DNA of 64,000 nucleotides from Klebsiella pneumoniae (GTDB lineage Bacteria; Pseudomonadota; Gammaproteobacteria; Enterobacterales; Enterobacteriaceae): NCBI RefSeq assembly GCF_000742135.1, contig NZ_KN046818.1, positions 2,806,097 to 2,870,096 of the forward strand, read 5' to 3'. Shown piece by piece: positions 28,677 to 37,922 of this stretch (position 1 is its first letter; each line of letters starts with the position of its first letter). The notes under the pieces were generated by a model. It saw only the letters and a program-made list of their open reading frames with translations, ran no database searches and was not told where the DNA came from. The position numbers and the translations under genes were made by a program.

Positions 28677-31304
28677 CTATTCCTTATCTTGTTCGTTTAA
28701 TTCACCATCATATTGCGGACCATGTTCATCGAAATCCAGGTCATCATCAGTCTCATCCTCAATATCATGCTCATCGTTATAAGAAAAAAGGCTCGTCCAT
28801 TTATCATCGCCAATTATTGCATGAAAATTTTCACTTTCAGGCGGTTCAAAACAACCTGACTCTCCATCATTAAAAGCAGAACTCCATATTTGTTCTTTTG
28901 ATTTACTATCAAAAAGACTCACTTTCATAGTAGATGGCGCAGCATTACCAAGAGCATCTAAGAGCATAAAACTCATTGACTGTGGACCACTATCAGGAAG
29001 TTCTGGAATATTTGACTGCATAGAAGCTGGGCCACTGTAGAGAAGCTTACTTTGCTTCATCATAATATCACCAGGGCAGCCTAACTCGATGTTTCCTCCG
29101 GAAAGGCGAATGTATGCCCCGCCAGCACAGGTAAACGTTAAAGTTTTTGCCGCTGTAAAAGTCATACCCTCTGTTGTACTGGTCAGCGAAATATTTTGCT
29201 TAGCTATTACTTCAATATTTCCTGACTGAGCCTGTGATATTAGATCGCCTTTGGCCACAATAGCTTCTATGCCCTCAGTTTCGGTAAAGATTGATATTTT
29301 TTCAGAAGCGGCAAGAGTAATATTTTTCTTTGCTCCCAGTTCAACATTTTGCCCTGCAGTCATATAAATATTTTCGCTTGCAACTGCCTGAAGATGACTT
29401 CCACTGGCTAAAGCAATACCTTCTGGTGCACTCATCAGTAATACAGCCTGCTTTAGCGCAAGTAACTTCTCTTCCATCAGTGCCTGTTGTTGCTCATATT
29501 GCAAGAGCTGTGCTTTTGCTGCTGATGCTGCCTGTGAAAGAGACTCCATTTGACTAACGGCTTGCGTCAACAAGGAATGTACTGCAGCCATATCCAGCAC
29601 TTTCCCTTGTGCCTCAGGCTGGCTGTCCGCAGTAATGAATATCCCTTTCCCCGCCCGGATCCCTCCCCACGAATCGGTACGCAGTTCAAACCCTTCCCCC
29701 CTAAGCTTGCGGCTGGCATCAACGTTATGTCCTAAATTCAGCTGCGTCTTGCCGCCGTACTCGGTGCTGAGCTTGATATGCTCCTCGCCGCGCTTATCCT
29801 CCATTCGCAGCTTATTATTGGCCGGAGTACGAATCACATTGCGGGTGCTGTTTTTCTCCGTCACAGGGTCGACATGCCGCGAGTCGTGCAGCGCATGCGC
29901 AATGTACGGCCGGTCAGGATCGCCTTCGTGGAAAGCAATCGCCACCTCCGTGCCCTGGACCAGCGGGAAGTGAAAGCCGTACACGTCGCCGCCGTAGGGT
30001 TTGGCGAGACGCACCGGCATGCTTTCCTGACCCTGCCCTTTCTCCTCTCTGTCAGCGTCAAATTTCACCCGGTACAGGCCGGACGCATCCTGCCAGGCGT
30101 AGATATCATTCGCTTTCGCGCTGGTCACCCGCGCCGTCATGGTGCCAGTCACCTTCGGGCGCGGCAGCAGCGGCGGACGCCAGCACAATGTTTCGCTGTA
30201 GGGCACCGCCAGCAGGGACACCCGCAGCGCCTCCCGGCGGCTGGCGGTAAAACCGGTGCCGGTGATTAACAGCGGATCCTGTACGGGCGCAGGCAGGGTC
30301 GACGGCAGGCTGTCGGTAACGGTCAGCACCTGGGCCGGCGCCAGCCAGGCTGCAGTACTGATCGCGGTAATAAGCGTCTGGTGAGCCAGAAAACGCTCAT
30401 GGTCGAGGCGGGCATAGAAGTTGGCGGTCTCCGTCTGCGGGTCGATTTTATCGCCACGCTCCCGGTGGCGAAGCTTATAGTGGTATACCTCACCGTAAGT
30501 GATGCCTTCACCATTTCCCCGGGTCATATCCGCTGTTGCCGACTGGAGAACGCTCTGCGCATCGCGGGGGTTATAATCCCGGGTAGTGACGTTCGCCTCT
30601 ACGACGTTATGCGTGATGCTCAGACCCCATATCGATTCCGCACCGCTGTCGCTCATCCCCGACGGGCTGTTTACAGGGAGTGTCTTATCAAACGTCAGCG
30701 CCCGCTGCGCGTCGGCGAAGTGGACCACTTCGCTCTGCGCCTCTTCCTGCAGGGTGAAGAAATAAAATATCCCTACCTCTGCCAGCAGGCGCTGGATAAA
30801 CGCCAGGTCGCTCTCCTGATACTGATTAATTTGCTCGCGCCGTGGATAGTGTTGCTTGAGATAAAACTCATACTCCCAGTCATGCAGGTGATGTTCCTGC
30901 AATACCTGCTCCACCACCTCCGGCACCGATTTATTCACGAAAAAACGGTGGCTGCGAAACTGTTTATCCAGTAAGGAGAGGAAGGGTTCGAGGGTTATCT
31001 GATATTTCGACTGATCTTCTGAACTGCTGATACGCCGGAAGGCAGTCACCACGCCATGGACGCGTTTGCAGTCCGCCAGCTGCTGCAGTGCGCCGCCGCC
31101 CATCGTCAGCATGGCGGGTTTGCTCAGGAGCTGTGAGGCATCAATATTTTTCTCTGCGCTGGTAAACGTAATAGTGTAATAATAAAGTTCACTCAGTTTT
31201 TCTGCCCCACTGAATTCTTCCACATCCAGCGATGCGGTACATGAAGGAATATCCAGCTGGTAACGGTTAAGGGTGGTGCCGGTAATTATTGAAGAGGTAT
31301 CCAT
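28677..31304 (-). CDS. vgrG: T6SS spike protein VgrG with a C-terminal extension
   Basis: The 875-residue protein has the gp27-like head (about 1-390: SIITGTTLNRYQLDIPSCTA, FHEGDPDRPYIAHALHDSRH near 450), the gp5-like OB and beta-helix region and a DUF2345-type repeat region (EKISIFTETEGIEAIVAKGD). It then carries an extra C-terminal segment of about 125 residues ending in a very acidic tail (DIEDETDDDLDFDEHGPQYD). Extensions of this sort act as adaptors for cargo effectors. The effector gene follows after two bases. GC content is host-like in the 5' two-thirds and falls in the 3' third, which matches exchange of the 3' end together with its cargo. CAGGA precedes the ATG. Confidence 0.93.
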   Translation of the reverse strand: MDTSSIITGTTLNRYQLDIPSCTASLDVEEFSGAEKLSELYYYTITFTSAEKNIDASQLLSKPAMLTMGGGALQQLADCKRVHGVVTAFRRISSSEDQSKYQITLEPFLSLLDKQFRSHRFFVNKSVPEVVEQVLQEHHLHDWEYEFYLKQHYPRREQINQYQESDLAFIQRLLAEVGIFYFFTLQEEAQSEVVHFADAQRALTFDKTLPVNSPSGMSDSGAESIWGLSITHNVVEANVTTRDYNPRDAQSVLQSATADMTRGNGEGITYGEVYHYKLRHRERGDKIDPQTETANFYARLDHERFLAHQTLITAISTAAWLAPAQVLTVTDSLPSTLPAPVQDPLLITGTGFTASRREALRVSLLAVPYSETLCWRPPLLPRPKVTGTMTARVTSAKANDIYAWQDASGLYRVKFDADREEKGQGQESMPVRLAKPYGGDVYGFHFPLVQGTEVAIAFHEGDPDRPYIAHALHDSRHVDPVTEKNSTRNVIRTPANNKLRMEDKRGEEHIKLSTEYGGKTQLNLGHNVDASRKLRGEGFELRTDSWGGIRAGKGIFITADSQPEAQGKVLDMAAVHSLLTQAVSQMESLSQAASAAKAQLLQYEQQQALMEEKLLALKQAVLLMSAPEGIALASGSHLQAVASENIYMTAGQNVELGAKKNITLAASEKISIFTETEGIEAIVAKGDLISQAQSGNIEVIAKQNISLTSTTEGMTFTAAKTLTFTCAGGAYIRLSGGNIELGCPGDIMMKQSKLLYSGPASMQSNIPELPDSGPQSMSFMLLDALGNAAPSTMKVSLFDSKSKEQIWSSAFNDGESGCFEPPESENFHAIIGDDKWTSLFSYNDEHDIEDETDDDLDFDEHGPQYDGELNEQDKE

Positions 31305-31765
31305 TATATTCCTGTTTTACTCCGCTGTAATGACCATCAAAAATCAATTCACAGGACGCCCTGTTTAATTTTGTTTAATGATAATCATCTCATTCATCAT
31401 AAATATATTTATGTGCATATCGATATATCAGATACCCTACCAGGAGTTTCGTAACTAAAAGGTAACCCCAGGGATATTTATATTCACTGACTGAGAAATA
31501 AAAAAAGCAGCCAGAAACCGGAGCCTTCAACGTTTATCGCCGCCAGCATTTCTCTGCCACTGTCTTTAGCTCTATCCATACTGATCTCCTTTATCCATCC
31601 CCTTTCCCGAGCTTCATCCCCGCAGAGGCCGCGCTTTGCCGACAAGATTGACTGGCTGCAGGCACGCTACCGCCCATCGCTGTTTCCTGTTTATCAGGGA
31701 CCCGTAGCGCACAGGGTCAGGCAGGCAGATTGTTGTTGTTCAACCTCCGCGATCGGGGTCGCTGA
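31305..31765. other. 461-base gap where hcp and clpV would normally lie
   Basis: The interval between vgrG and the OmpA-like gene has no long reading frame. The part next to vgrG (31305-31500) is AT-rich and probably holds the vgrG promoter. On the minus strand two very short frames have good ribosome-binding sites: 31591-31677 (28 codons, AGGAAACAG before ATG) and 31484-31579 (31 codons, AAAGGAGAT before ATG). Neither resembles hcp or clpV. They may be debris of a deletion or tiny genes; I cannot decide. Confidence 0.5.
31484..31579 (-). CDS. Very short frame with a strong ribosome-binding site
   Basis: The 31-residue product MDRAKDSGREMLAAINVEGS... ends in a hydrophobic tail (GFWLLFLFLSQ). 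AAAGGAGATC lies at the right distance before the ATG. No family is recognised. It is either a small membrane peptide or a remnant in the region where hcp/clpV are missing. Confidence 0.25.
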   Translation of the reverse strand: MDRAKDSGREMLAAINVEGSGFWLLFLFLSQ

Positions 31766-33463
31766 TTACTCGGTTTCGCTTTTTAATCCGTTAGTCTCTG
31801 CTCCTGAGGTATTGGCCGTGCCCGGCGTCAGACAGGCGTCCTTCTGCGGGACCAGACTGATCTCCACCCGGCGATTTTGCGCCCGCCCCTCTGGCGTCTC
31901 GTTGCTGGCGACAGGACGACTTGCGCCGTAGCCCTGCACCGCAAAACAGCTCTCCGGCACATCGCCGGTATCGCGCATCCAGTCGCGGACCGCCTCGGCA
32001 CGCTTCAGGGAGAGTTGTTGATTGGATTTATCGTTGCCGATGCTGTCGGTATGGCCTGCCACCACGATCAGCCAGCCGGGTTTGGCCTTAATGCCCAGCA
32101 GCGAGTTCACCAGCAGCTTTGTCGAACCCGGTTTCAGCGTCGATTTGCCGGTATCGAACAGCGCCATGCTATCGAGGCGGATCGTCTGCGGCCCCTGCAC
32201 AACCTGCTTGATGACCGGACGCGGCGGCGGGGGCGGCGCCCAGTCATTGATAGCGGCTTCCACGAAGGGGATCAGCCGCCCCCCCTGATACAGCCCCAGC
32301 CGATAACGCAGCGGCTCCCCCCGGCGCAACCAGTCATCCAGCAGGCGGCTGTCGGCACGCAGACGCTGCTGCGCCTGCAGCTTCGGCGTCGGCGGCTTGC
32401 CGCTGAGGCGGTGATACACCGCCAGATGATCGCCGACGCTGCGCACCAGGCGCTGGTTGTTGATAAAGGAAGCCAGCATCGCCAGCGCCAGAAAGAGGAA
32501 GCCCACCCCAGCGGCAAGACCGGCATCGCGCATCCGGCGGCTGACCCCGTGGCGGTGCGGCAGTGACGACAGAAGAAGATCCGGCAGCGGGTGAGGACCT
32601 GGCGCCGCGTCGTTGCCCGGGGAGAGCGTGGTGATCCCGGCGATTTGCTGTTGCCAGAGGTTATTCGCCACCGCCGCTACCGGTGTCAGGCAGATGCCCG
32701 CGGCACACAGGTTCAGCGGAGGAAGTTCCGCCTGCCGGGCGCGGAATGGCCGGAACAGAGCGTTTTCGGCCAAGGTCAGGATGCTCTCCAGCCACAGCGT
32801 CTGATGCAGGCGTGAGGCAGGGCTGCCCTCCCGCTGCCACCCGGCAACCGACTGGGGCGCTTGTCCCTTCTGCTGCACCTGGAGCCCAGCCCTCTCCGGC
32901 GTGATGGTAAACCAGCGGCTTTCCCCTGCCTGGCCGCCTGGCGGCGTCACCCAGAACACGCTCCACACCGGCGGCAGACCGTTTAGCCAGGTTCGGCACT
33001 CAACGATACTCCGCCGCCAGTCGCGCAGCGACTGCGCCAGATGCTCCCCGGAGGGGTGGTGCTCCGGTACCACCGCCAGCAGCACGGAAACCTGCGATAC
33101 CAGCGCCGGACGCGCCGCCGCCAGGTACTGCGCCAGCCGCGGCAACTGCTCCGCGCTGTCTCCCCGTAGATACCAGCCGTGACGGGTTTCGCCGTGCGCC
33201 GAACGCCCGGGAAACAGACCGTCGGTATCCCCGCAGACCAGAACCACTGCCCCCTGAAAATCCTCGGGCGGCAGGACGATTTCCGATCGCTGACGGCTGA
33301 CTGCCCGGCGACGCTGACGCCAGAGCGCCGCGCCGCCCGCCAGCAGGATGCACAGACTGAAGATCACCTGGTTGCCGATGGACAGCGGCCAGAAGCCCAG
33401 CACCAGCCACAGGGCCAGGATGACGGTCAGTATCGTAAGCAGACGACGAGCGTTATCACGCAT
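31766..33463 (-). CDS. T6SS OmpA-like peptidoglycan-binding membrane protein
   Basis: The 565-residue protein has two N-terminal membrane segments (about 8-50), a cytoplasmic domain, a third membrane segment near residue 320 (AGVGFLFLALAMLASFINNQ) and a C-terminal OmpA/MotB domain (about 430-545: FDTGKSTLKPGSTKLLVNSL, VVAGHTDSIGNDKSNQQLSL, GYGASRPVASNETPEGRAQN). It anchors the secretion machine to peptidoglycan next to TssL, a role played in other systems by TagL or by TssL itself. It starts three bases after the tssL stop. No disruption is seen. The gene name varies between schemes, so none is given. Confidence 0.88.
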   Translation of the reverse strand: MRDNARRLLTILTVILALWLVLGFWPLSIGNQVIFSLCILLAGGAALWRQRRRAVSRQRSEIVLPPEDFQGAVVLVCGDTDGLFPGRSAHGETRHGWYLRGDSAEQLPRLAQYLAAARPALVSQVSVLLAVVPEHHPSGEHLAQSLRDWRRSIVECRTWLNGLPPVWSVFWVTPPGGQAGESRWFTITPERAGLQVQQKGQAPQSVAGWQREGSPASRLHQTLWLESILTLAENALFRPFRARQAELPPLNLCAAGICLTPVAAVANNLWQQQIAGITTLSPGNDAAPGPHPLPDLLLSSLPHRHGVSRRMRDAGLAAGVGFLFLALAMLASFINNQRLVRSVGDHLAVYHRLSGKPPTPKLQAQQRLRADSRLLDDWLRRGEPLRYRLGLYQGGRLIPFVEAAINDWAPPPPPRPVIKQVVQGPQTIRLDSMALFDTGKSTLKPGSTKLLVNSLLGIKAKPGWLIVVAGHTDSIGNDKSNQQLSLKRAEAVRDWMRDTGDVPESCFAVQGYGASRPVASNETPEGRAQNRRVEISLVPQKDACLTPGTANTSGAETNGLKSETE

Positions 33464-33466
33464 CTC

Positions 33467-34119
33467 TTATCCCTGCCCTGCTATCTGCGCCACCATCTGT
33501 GACAGCATGGCGGAGCAGGTCAACCACAGCGCCGCCAGCGCCACAATGCCAGCCGCCCAGCCGCACCAGTACATCCGCCGTCCGCTGCGCAGCCGGGAGG
33601 CACGAACCACCACCGGCGCCTCCTGGGTCAGGCTGAACGGCGGGACCCGCGCGCCAAGCGCTTGCGCCACGTCCTCACGCCGTTCGTCATCCTCGGCGCG
33701 GTACTGTCCGACAAATCCCAGCTGTAAAGTACGAAAGAAGCAGGTCAGCACTGCCGCATCCGCCGTGGGCTCTCGCAGCAGCTGGCGGATCCGTTCCCAG
33801 AGCTCTTCCCCGGCGTTGAGAGTGCTGAAAAAGCGCGCCTGCAGCGGATCCTTGCGCCACCTGCGGTAGCCATCATCCTGACTGGCGCGGTTGAGGACGC
33901 TCTCATCCAGCAGCGCGCAGTAGGCATAGAGCATCTGCTCAGCGCTGGCTTCACTGACTCCCCCGCCGTCAGCGCCTCGCGCGCCTCGGTCACCCATCGG
34001 CAGGCCTGGCGATAGAGCGCCTCGCCATCCGTCACCGGCTGGCCGCAGCGTAACTGGCTGACCATCAGCCAGCCCGGGTAAAAAGTTTTGTTGATCAGAT
34101 CGCTTTCAGAGGTATTCAT
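33467..34119 (-). pseudogene. tssL: T6SS TssL (DotU family), frameshifted
   Basis: TssL is a cytoplasmic bundle anchored by one C-terminal membrane helix. The start at 34119 overlaps the tssK stop by four bases and gives NKTFYPGWLMVSQLRCGQPV and the helix up to EAREALTAG. After that the true continuation VSEASAEQMLYAYCALLDES, the rest of the helical bundle and the anchor (WCGWAAGIVALAALWLTCSA) are found in another frame down to 33467. The switch lies at a run of five C (33960-33964; G on the coding strand). One extra G would restore a single frame of about 217 residues. This is a one-base deletion, a phase-variable tract or a sequencing error. Confidence 0.85.
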
Positions 34120-35456
34120 GAGCGCAGTACCGCAAAGAGTTCAAGTTTCACGTCGCCAAGCGATTCCGGGGTATAGAAGGTGCAGTTGCCGGCCTCCAGC
34201 ATCGCGCGGGCGGCGTCGGTGGAGAGATCCAGAGCGAAATATTGGTTTTCCAGACGTAGCGGAATGGCCGCCGGCACATGGCTCAGCGGTTTGATCGCGA
34301 TGCCGCTGAGGGCAATATTGACGACCTCGGCGACATCATCATGGCTACCCGCCTTACAGAGCTGCGGAAAGCGGCTCTGTAGCTGGTGAGGGGGGAGTGA
34401 AGAGCGCACCGACAGATAAAAATCCGCCCCCTCGCGCAGCCGCGCATCGTGCAGCCTGCCCCGCCAGATCTCCCGGTCGGCGCCCTGCTCCAGAGCGATG
34501 GCGATCACCCTTGAGGGCAGGCTGACTTCGAGCAGCGTATCCAGCAGGGCAAACAGCGGCGGGAATACCTGCTCTGGCGAGGCATGCCGGTAGCGGGGGA
34601 TTGCTTCCAGATGATGTTCAAGGGAGAAAGTCAGCAGACTGCCGGCCAGCCTGGCCAGTTCGCGATAGAGCAGCTCCGGATGGCGCGAAGGGTCCTGATG
34701 CAGCTCGCTGAGCACCGGTTCAGCGCTGTTCAGCGCGTTGAGCAGCCAGAACAGGGAAACATCCGCCACGGCAAAATCAGCCATCCGCGCATTGCTTTCA
34801 CGACGCATGGCCATCAGGCGTCTGCGTCGGGCCTGCAGGCGATGTAACAGCTCGCCCAGCTCGCTGACCAGCGTCGGGCTTGCCGCCAGCGACAGCAGCG
34901 GCGGGATGAATTCCGGGTCAACGATCCACTGCCCCTGGGCGTCGCGCACCAGACGCGCTACCGGGCAGGTGAGAAAGGCTGCATTTTACTCGGTGGAGAG
35001 ACGCAGCGTTAGCGCGTGCCGCAGAACGGCCAGCTCGCTGCGTTCATGGCCGGCCAGCTCCTGGACGGTCACCTGCTCGGCGCGCCAGCGGCGCGGGCGG
35101 GCGCTCTCCTGGCCGTCATCAAGATTGCCGCCGCTGGCGCTGAGCAGCGGCAGAGCGAGCAGAACCTCCACGCTGTCCTGCATCACGTCCGATACATCGC
35201 GGACCGGTGGCAAAATATCCGCCAACTCGGTGTCAATCAGCGTTCCGTCGGCGAAACGCACGATCAGCCGGGTGGCGTTGAGCCGGGAAAGGGTGAGCGC
35301 GCTCGCGTCAAACTCCGCGCGCAATACCCCCCACGGGTGGGCGAGCGCCATGCGGGAGACCGTATCGGCGACGTGCGCGTCCCAGCGGGCCTGTTGCTGA
35401 AACTGCTGCGGGACCAGAAAAGCCCCGTCGCGCCATAATGGGCGGAAAATCTTCAT
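34116..35456 (-). pseudogene. tssK: T6SS baseplate protein TssK, interrupted by an in-frame TAA
   Basis: TssK links the baseplate to the membrane complex. The start at 35456 has AGGAGG at ideal spacing and gives KIFRPLWRDGAFLVPQQFQQ. The frame runs to a TAA at 34988-34986, after LRLSTE. The same frame then continues without a gap (NAAFLTCPVARLVRDAQGQW) to 34116, ending KLELFAVLRS. Counted together the gene has the usual length of about 446 codons, with only one stop inside. A tyrosine codon (TAC or TAT) changed to TAA explains it. The downstream part has a GTG at 34949 that could start a 277-residue fragment lacking the shell domain. Confidence 0.88.
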
Positions 35457-36024
35457 TGCACCTCCTGTGCCTTTCACTTTCATTGGTCTGCAGACAGGAC
35501 CAAATGCCCGGACGGATATCCCTCATCCGCCGTGTGTTCGGCTGGATTTATTACCTGCCGCTTCAGGGAAAGGAAATATCTCCCCTGCCCGCGAGAGTTT
35601 CGAAGTCAGATGGTATTTTTTGGTCAAGGGATGTTTATCATAAAGCGAAAGAGTCAGGGGGAGGTAACGCCTGGCCCTAAATAATATCTGAATTCAACCC
35701 AAGGTAGCTTTATTGCTCTCGGTCATCACATGTAGAAGGAATATTCCATAAGCGACCCTTTTATTATTTTCCTGTTGAATATTAATTAGCGAATTAATCC
35801 CTCCGTCAGGAATATTTATATTTACCTTAAATATAAATAATAATAAAAATATCACCGCAATCGATATACCCTCAGTAGCGCTGAGTCCAGAATCTCCCCC
35901 GGCAACTGCCAGATACCCGGAGGAGTGCCCCGCCCCACCCGGCCATTGCCAGGCGCTGCATTACCCCGTATTTTGGTTTCCCGCTCCGCTGTGGGCGGGT
36001 ATCAGGGCGAACGAGAGAGAGAAA
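35457..36024. other. 568-base intergenic region upstream of the T6SS operon
   Basis: The region separates tssK from the divergent GGCT-like gene. The centre (about 35690-35870) is very AT-rich and is a plausible promoter region. I find no tssB or tssC remnant, no terminator, and no convincing coding frame. A short plus-strand frame at 35438-35680 has no ribosome-binding site and starts within tssK. Confidence 0.55.
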
Positions 36025-36354
36025 ATGAAACCGCTATTTGTCTATGGGACGCTCTGTCCCGGTCGCAGCAATGCGCATATTCTGGAGGCGATCGGGGGCG
36101 AGTGGCGTCCCGGCTACGTCACCGGCACCTTTTACGCGCGCGGCTGGGGCGCAGCCGCCGATTTCCCGGGGATCGTCCTCGACGCTCACGGCCCACGGGT
36201 CAACGGCTATCTGTTCCTGTCCGATCGGCTGGCGGCGCACTGGCCCATGCTGGACGACTTTGAGGAGGGGTACGATCGGGTGCCGGTGGAAGTGACCACC
36301 GACGATGGACAGCAGATCAGCGCCTGGATTTATCAGCTTCAGCCCCGGGGGTAA
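36025..36354 (+). CDS. Gamma-glutamylcyclotransferase-like family protein
   Basis: The 109-residue protein has the GGCT-like fold: the N-terminal substrate loop FVYGTLCPGRSNA, YVTGTFYARGWGAAADFPGI, and the catalytic-type glutamate in LDDFEEGYDRVPVEVT, with the closing AWIYQL strand. Family members cyclise gamma-glutamyl or related amines to 5-oxoproline; the substrate of this small bacterial branch is unknown. GAGAGAGAG precedes the ATG. It is followed after about 110 bases by yaiL-like DUF2058. Confidence 0.87.
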   Translation: MKPLFVYGTLCPGRSNAHILEAIGGEWRPGYVTGTFYARGWGAAADFPGIVLDAHGPRVNGYLFLSDRLAAHWPMLDDFEEGYDRVPVEVTTDDGQQISAWIYQLQPRG

Positions 36355-36468
36355 TCCCCCGCCGCGCTGCGCGGCATGGTACAGCAGCCCAGCGCGATCG
36401 CGAGTCTGGCGTCGTTTCTGCCAATGCAGGTATACTTGCCAGATGTTTCCTCAGTTTCAGACACGCAG

Positions 36469-37008
36469 ATGACAAAACTCACCTTACAAGAGCAGATGCT
36501 CAAAGCCGGCCTGGTCAGCAGCAAAAAAATGGCTAAAGTCCAGAGAACGGCGAAAAAATCCCGCGTTCAGGCCCGTGAGGCCCGGGAAGCGGTGGAAGAA
36601 AATAAAAAAGCCCAGCTGGAGCGTGATAAACAGCTTAGCGAGCAGCAAAAGCAGGCGGTGCTGGCGAAAGAGTATAAAGCCCAGGTAAAGCAGCTGATCG
36701 AGATGAACCGCATTACGGTCGCCCGGGGCGATATCGGCTTTAACTATACCGATAATAATCTGATCAAAAAAATCATGGTCGACAAGCCCACCCAGACCCA
36801 GCTGATTAACGGCCGTCTGGCGATTGCCCGCCTGGCGGTGGATAACAAGCCCGAAGGTGAATATGCGATTATTCCGGCGGTAGTGGCTGAGAAAATTGCC
36901 CAGCGCGACGCCAGCAGCATCGTGTTGCACAGCGCCCTGAGTCAGGATGAGCAGGATGAAGACGATCCGTACGCCGACTTTAAGGTGCCCGACGATCTGA
37001 TGTGGTAA
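36469..37008 (+). CDS. yaiL: DUF2058 family nucleoid/translation-associated protein YaiL-like
   Basis: From the ATG at 36469 (MTKLTLQEQMLKAGLVSSKK) the protein has 179 residues, as in YaiL of enterobacteria. It has a long highly charged coiled coil (about 15-80: AKKSRVQAREAREAVEENKK) and a small C-terminal beta domain (TVARGDIGFNYTDNNLIKKI), with an acidic end (DEQDEDDPYADFKVPDDLMW). The function is unknown. A longer frame begins at 36376, but its first 31 residues are not part of the family. It converges on the pseudouridine synthase gene. Confidence 0.87.
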   Translation: MTKLTLQEQMLKAGLVSSKKMAKVQRTAKKSRVQAREAREAVEENKKAQLERDKQLSEQQKQAVLAKEYKAQVKQLIEMNRITVARGDIGFNYTDNNLIKKIMVDKPTQTQLINGRLAIARLAVDNKPEGEYAIIPAVVAEKIAQRDASSIVLHSALSQDEQDEDDPYADFKVPDDLMW

Positions 37009-37033
37009 CCCCGGGCTTTCCCGCCGCGGGCGA

Positions 37034-37732
37034 TCAAAACGGGCTCGCCTGCTGGATATGCATCGGCTCATGGCTGACGGGGTGGACAAAGCGCAGTTCG
37101 CTGGCGTGCAGCATCAGCCGCGGAGCCTGTTCCGTGCCGGGCAGCTCCCGGCCACCGTACAGATCGCAGCCAAGGATCGGATAGCCCAGCAGCTGGCAGT
37201 GAATACGCAGCTGATGGGTCCGTCCGGTCTCCGGGGTGAGCGTCACCCGGGTTAACGCCAGCGCCCTCTCGCCTTCTCGCGCCTGATACAGGCGGTCTAT
37301 GACCCGATAGCGCGAACGCGCCGGTTTGCCGTGGCGGGCGCAGAGCGCCATGCGCGGGAAACGGGCCGGATCTTTGGCGATTGCCGCCTCCACTATCCCC
37401 TCATCTTCCGCCAGGTGGCCGCACAGCAGCGCCGTATAGACCTTGTCCACCGTGCGCTGGCTGAACTGTTGGCACAGCAAGGCGTTAATGCCCTTGTTGC
37501 GGGCGATCACCATCAGGCCGGAGGTGCCGAAGTCCAGGCGGTGCACCAGGGTGCAGCCCGGAAAGCGCTGAACCAGCCGGTGATGCACGGAGTCGAGGTT
37601 GCGCGGATCTTTGCCCGACAGGCTCAGCAGCCCGGCGGGCTTATTGATCAGCACCAGGTGTTCGTCCTGATACAAGAGGGTGATCTGTTCGCGGCACGGC
37701 GGTGCGACAAAGGTATCGATAATGGTGGACAT
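37034..37732 (-). CDS. RluA-family RNA pseudouridine synthase
   Basis: From the ATG at 37732 (MSTIIDTFVAPPCREQITLL) the protein has 232 residues. It contains the family core: INKPAGLLSLSGKDPRNLDS, the catalytic aspartate in CTLVHRLDFGTSGLMVIARN, and the closing RTHQLRIHCQLLGYPILGCD. No S4 domain is present, as in RluA and the related YmfC/RluE-like branches. The RNA target cannot be told from sequence alone. The frame is open up to 37825, but the extra N-terminus is low-complexity and unlike the family. It is convergent with yaiL. Confidence 0.88.
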   Translation of the reverse strand: MSTIIDTFVAPPCREQITLLYQDEHLVLINKPAGLLSLSGKDPRNLDSVHHRLVQRFPGCTLVHRLDFGTSGLMVIARNKGINALLCQQFSQRTVDKVYTALLCGHLAEDEGIVEAAIAKDPARFPRMALCARHGKPARSRYRVIDRLYQAREGERALALTRVTLTPETGRTHQLRIHCQLLGYPILGCDLYGGRELPGTEQAPRLMLHASELRFVHPVSHEPMHIQQASPF

Positions 37733-37922
37733 CAGGCGGCCCGAAGAAGGAGTGGCTGGCGATAGTACCCCATTTTGCCCACCGGCACGATGCTGGCGCA
37801 CAATCCGCCCTCGCGGCGGCGTCATTTATCACCCACACTTATCGCAAAGGCATGGCCTGTACAGGCAATGTGCTTTACACTGCGCGCTGCAAAATTTGTG
37901 TTAACCAACGAGTAATACGGTA

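Noticed and set aside
28677-31304. VgrG as a prophage tail spike
   Set aside because: The neighbours are T6SS baseplate and membrane-complex genes, not phage tail genes.
33955-33970. Programmed -1 frameshifting to make TssL
   Set aside because: A one-base slip back at GGGGG would join the frames, but there is no classical slippery heptamer and I see no clear downstream stimulator. TssL is not known to use recoding, and tssK next to it is also broken.
35438-35680. 80-codon plus-strand frame in the T6SS upstream gap
   Set aside because: It begins inside tssK on the opposite strand, has no ribosome-binding site, and matches no T6SS protein I know.
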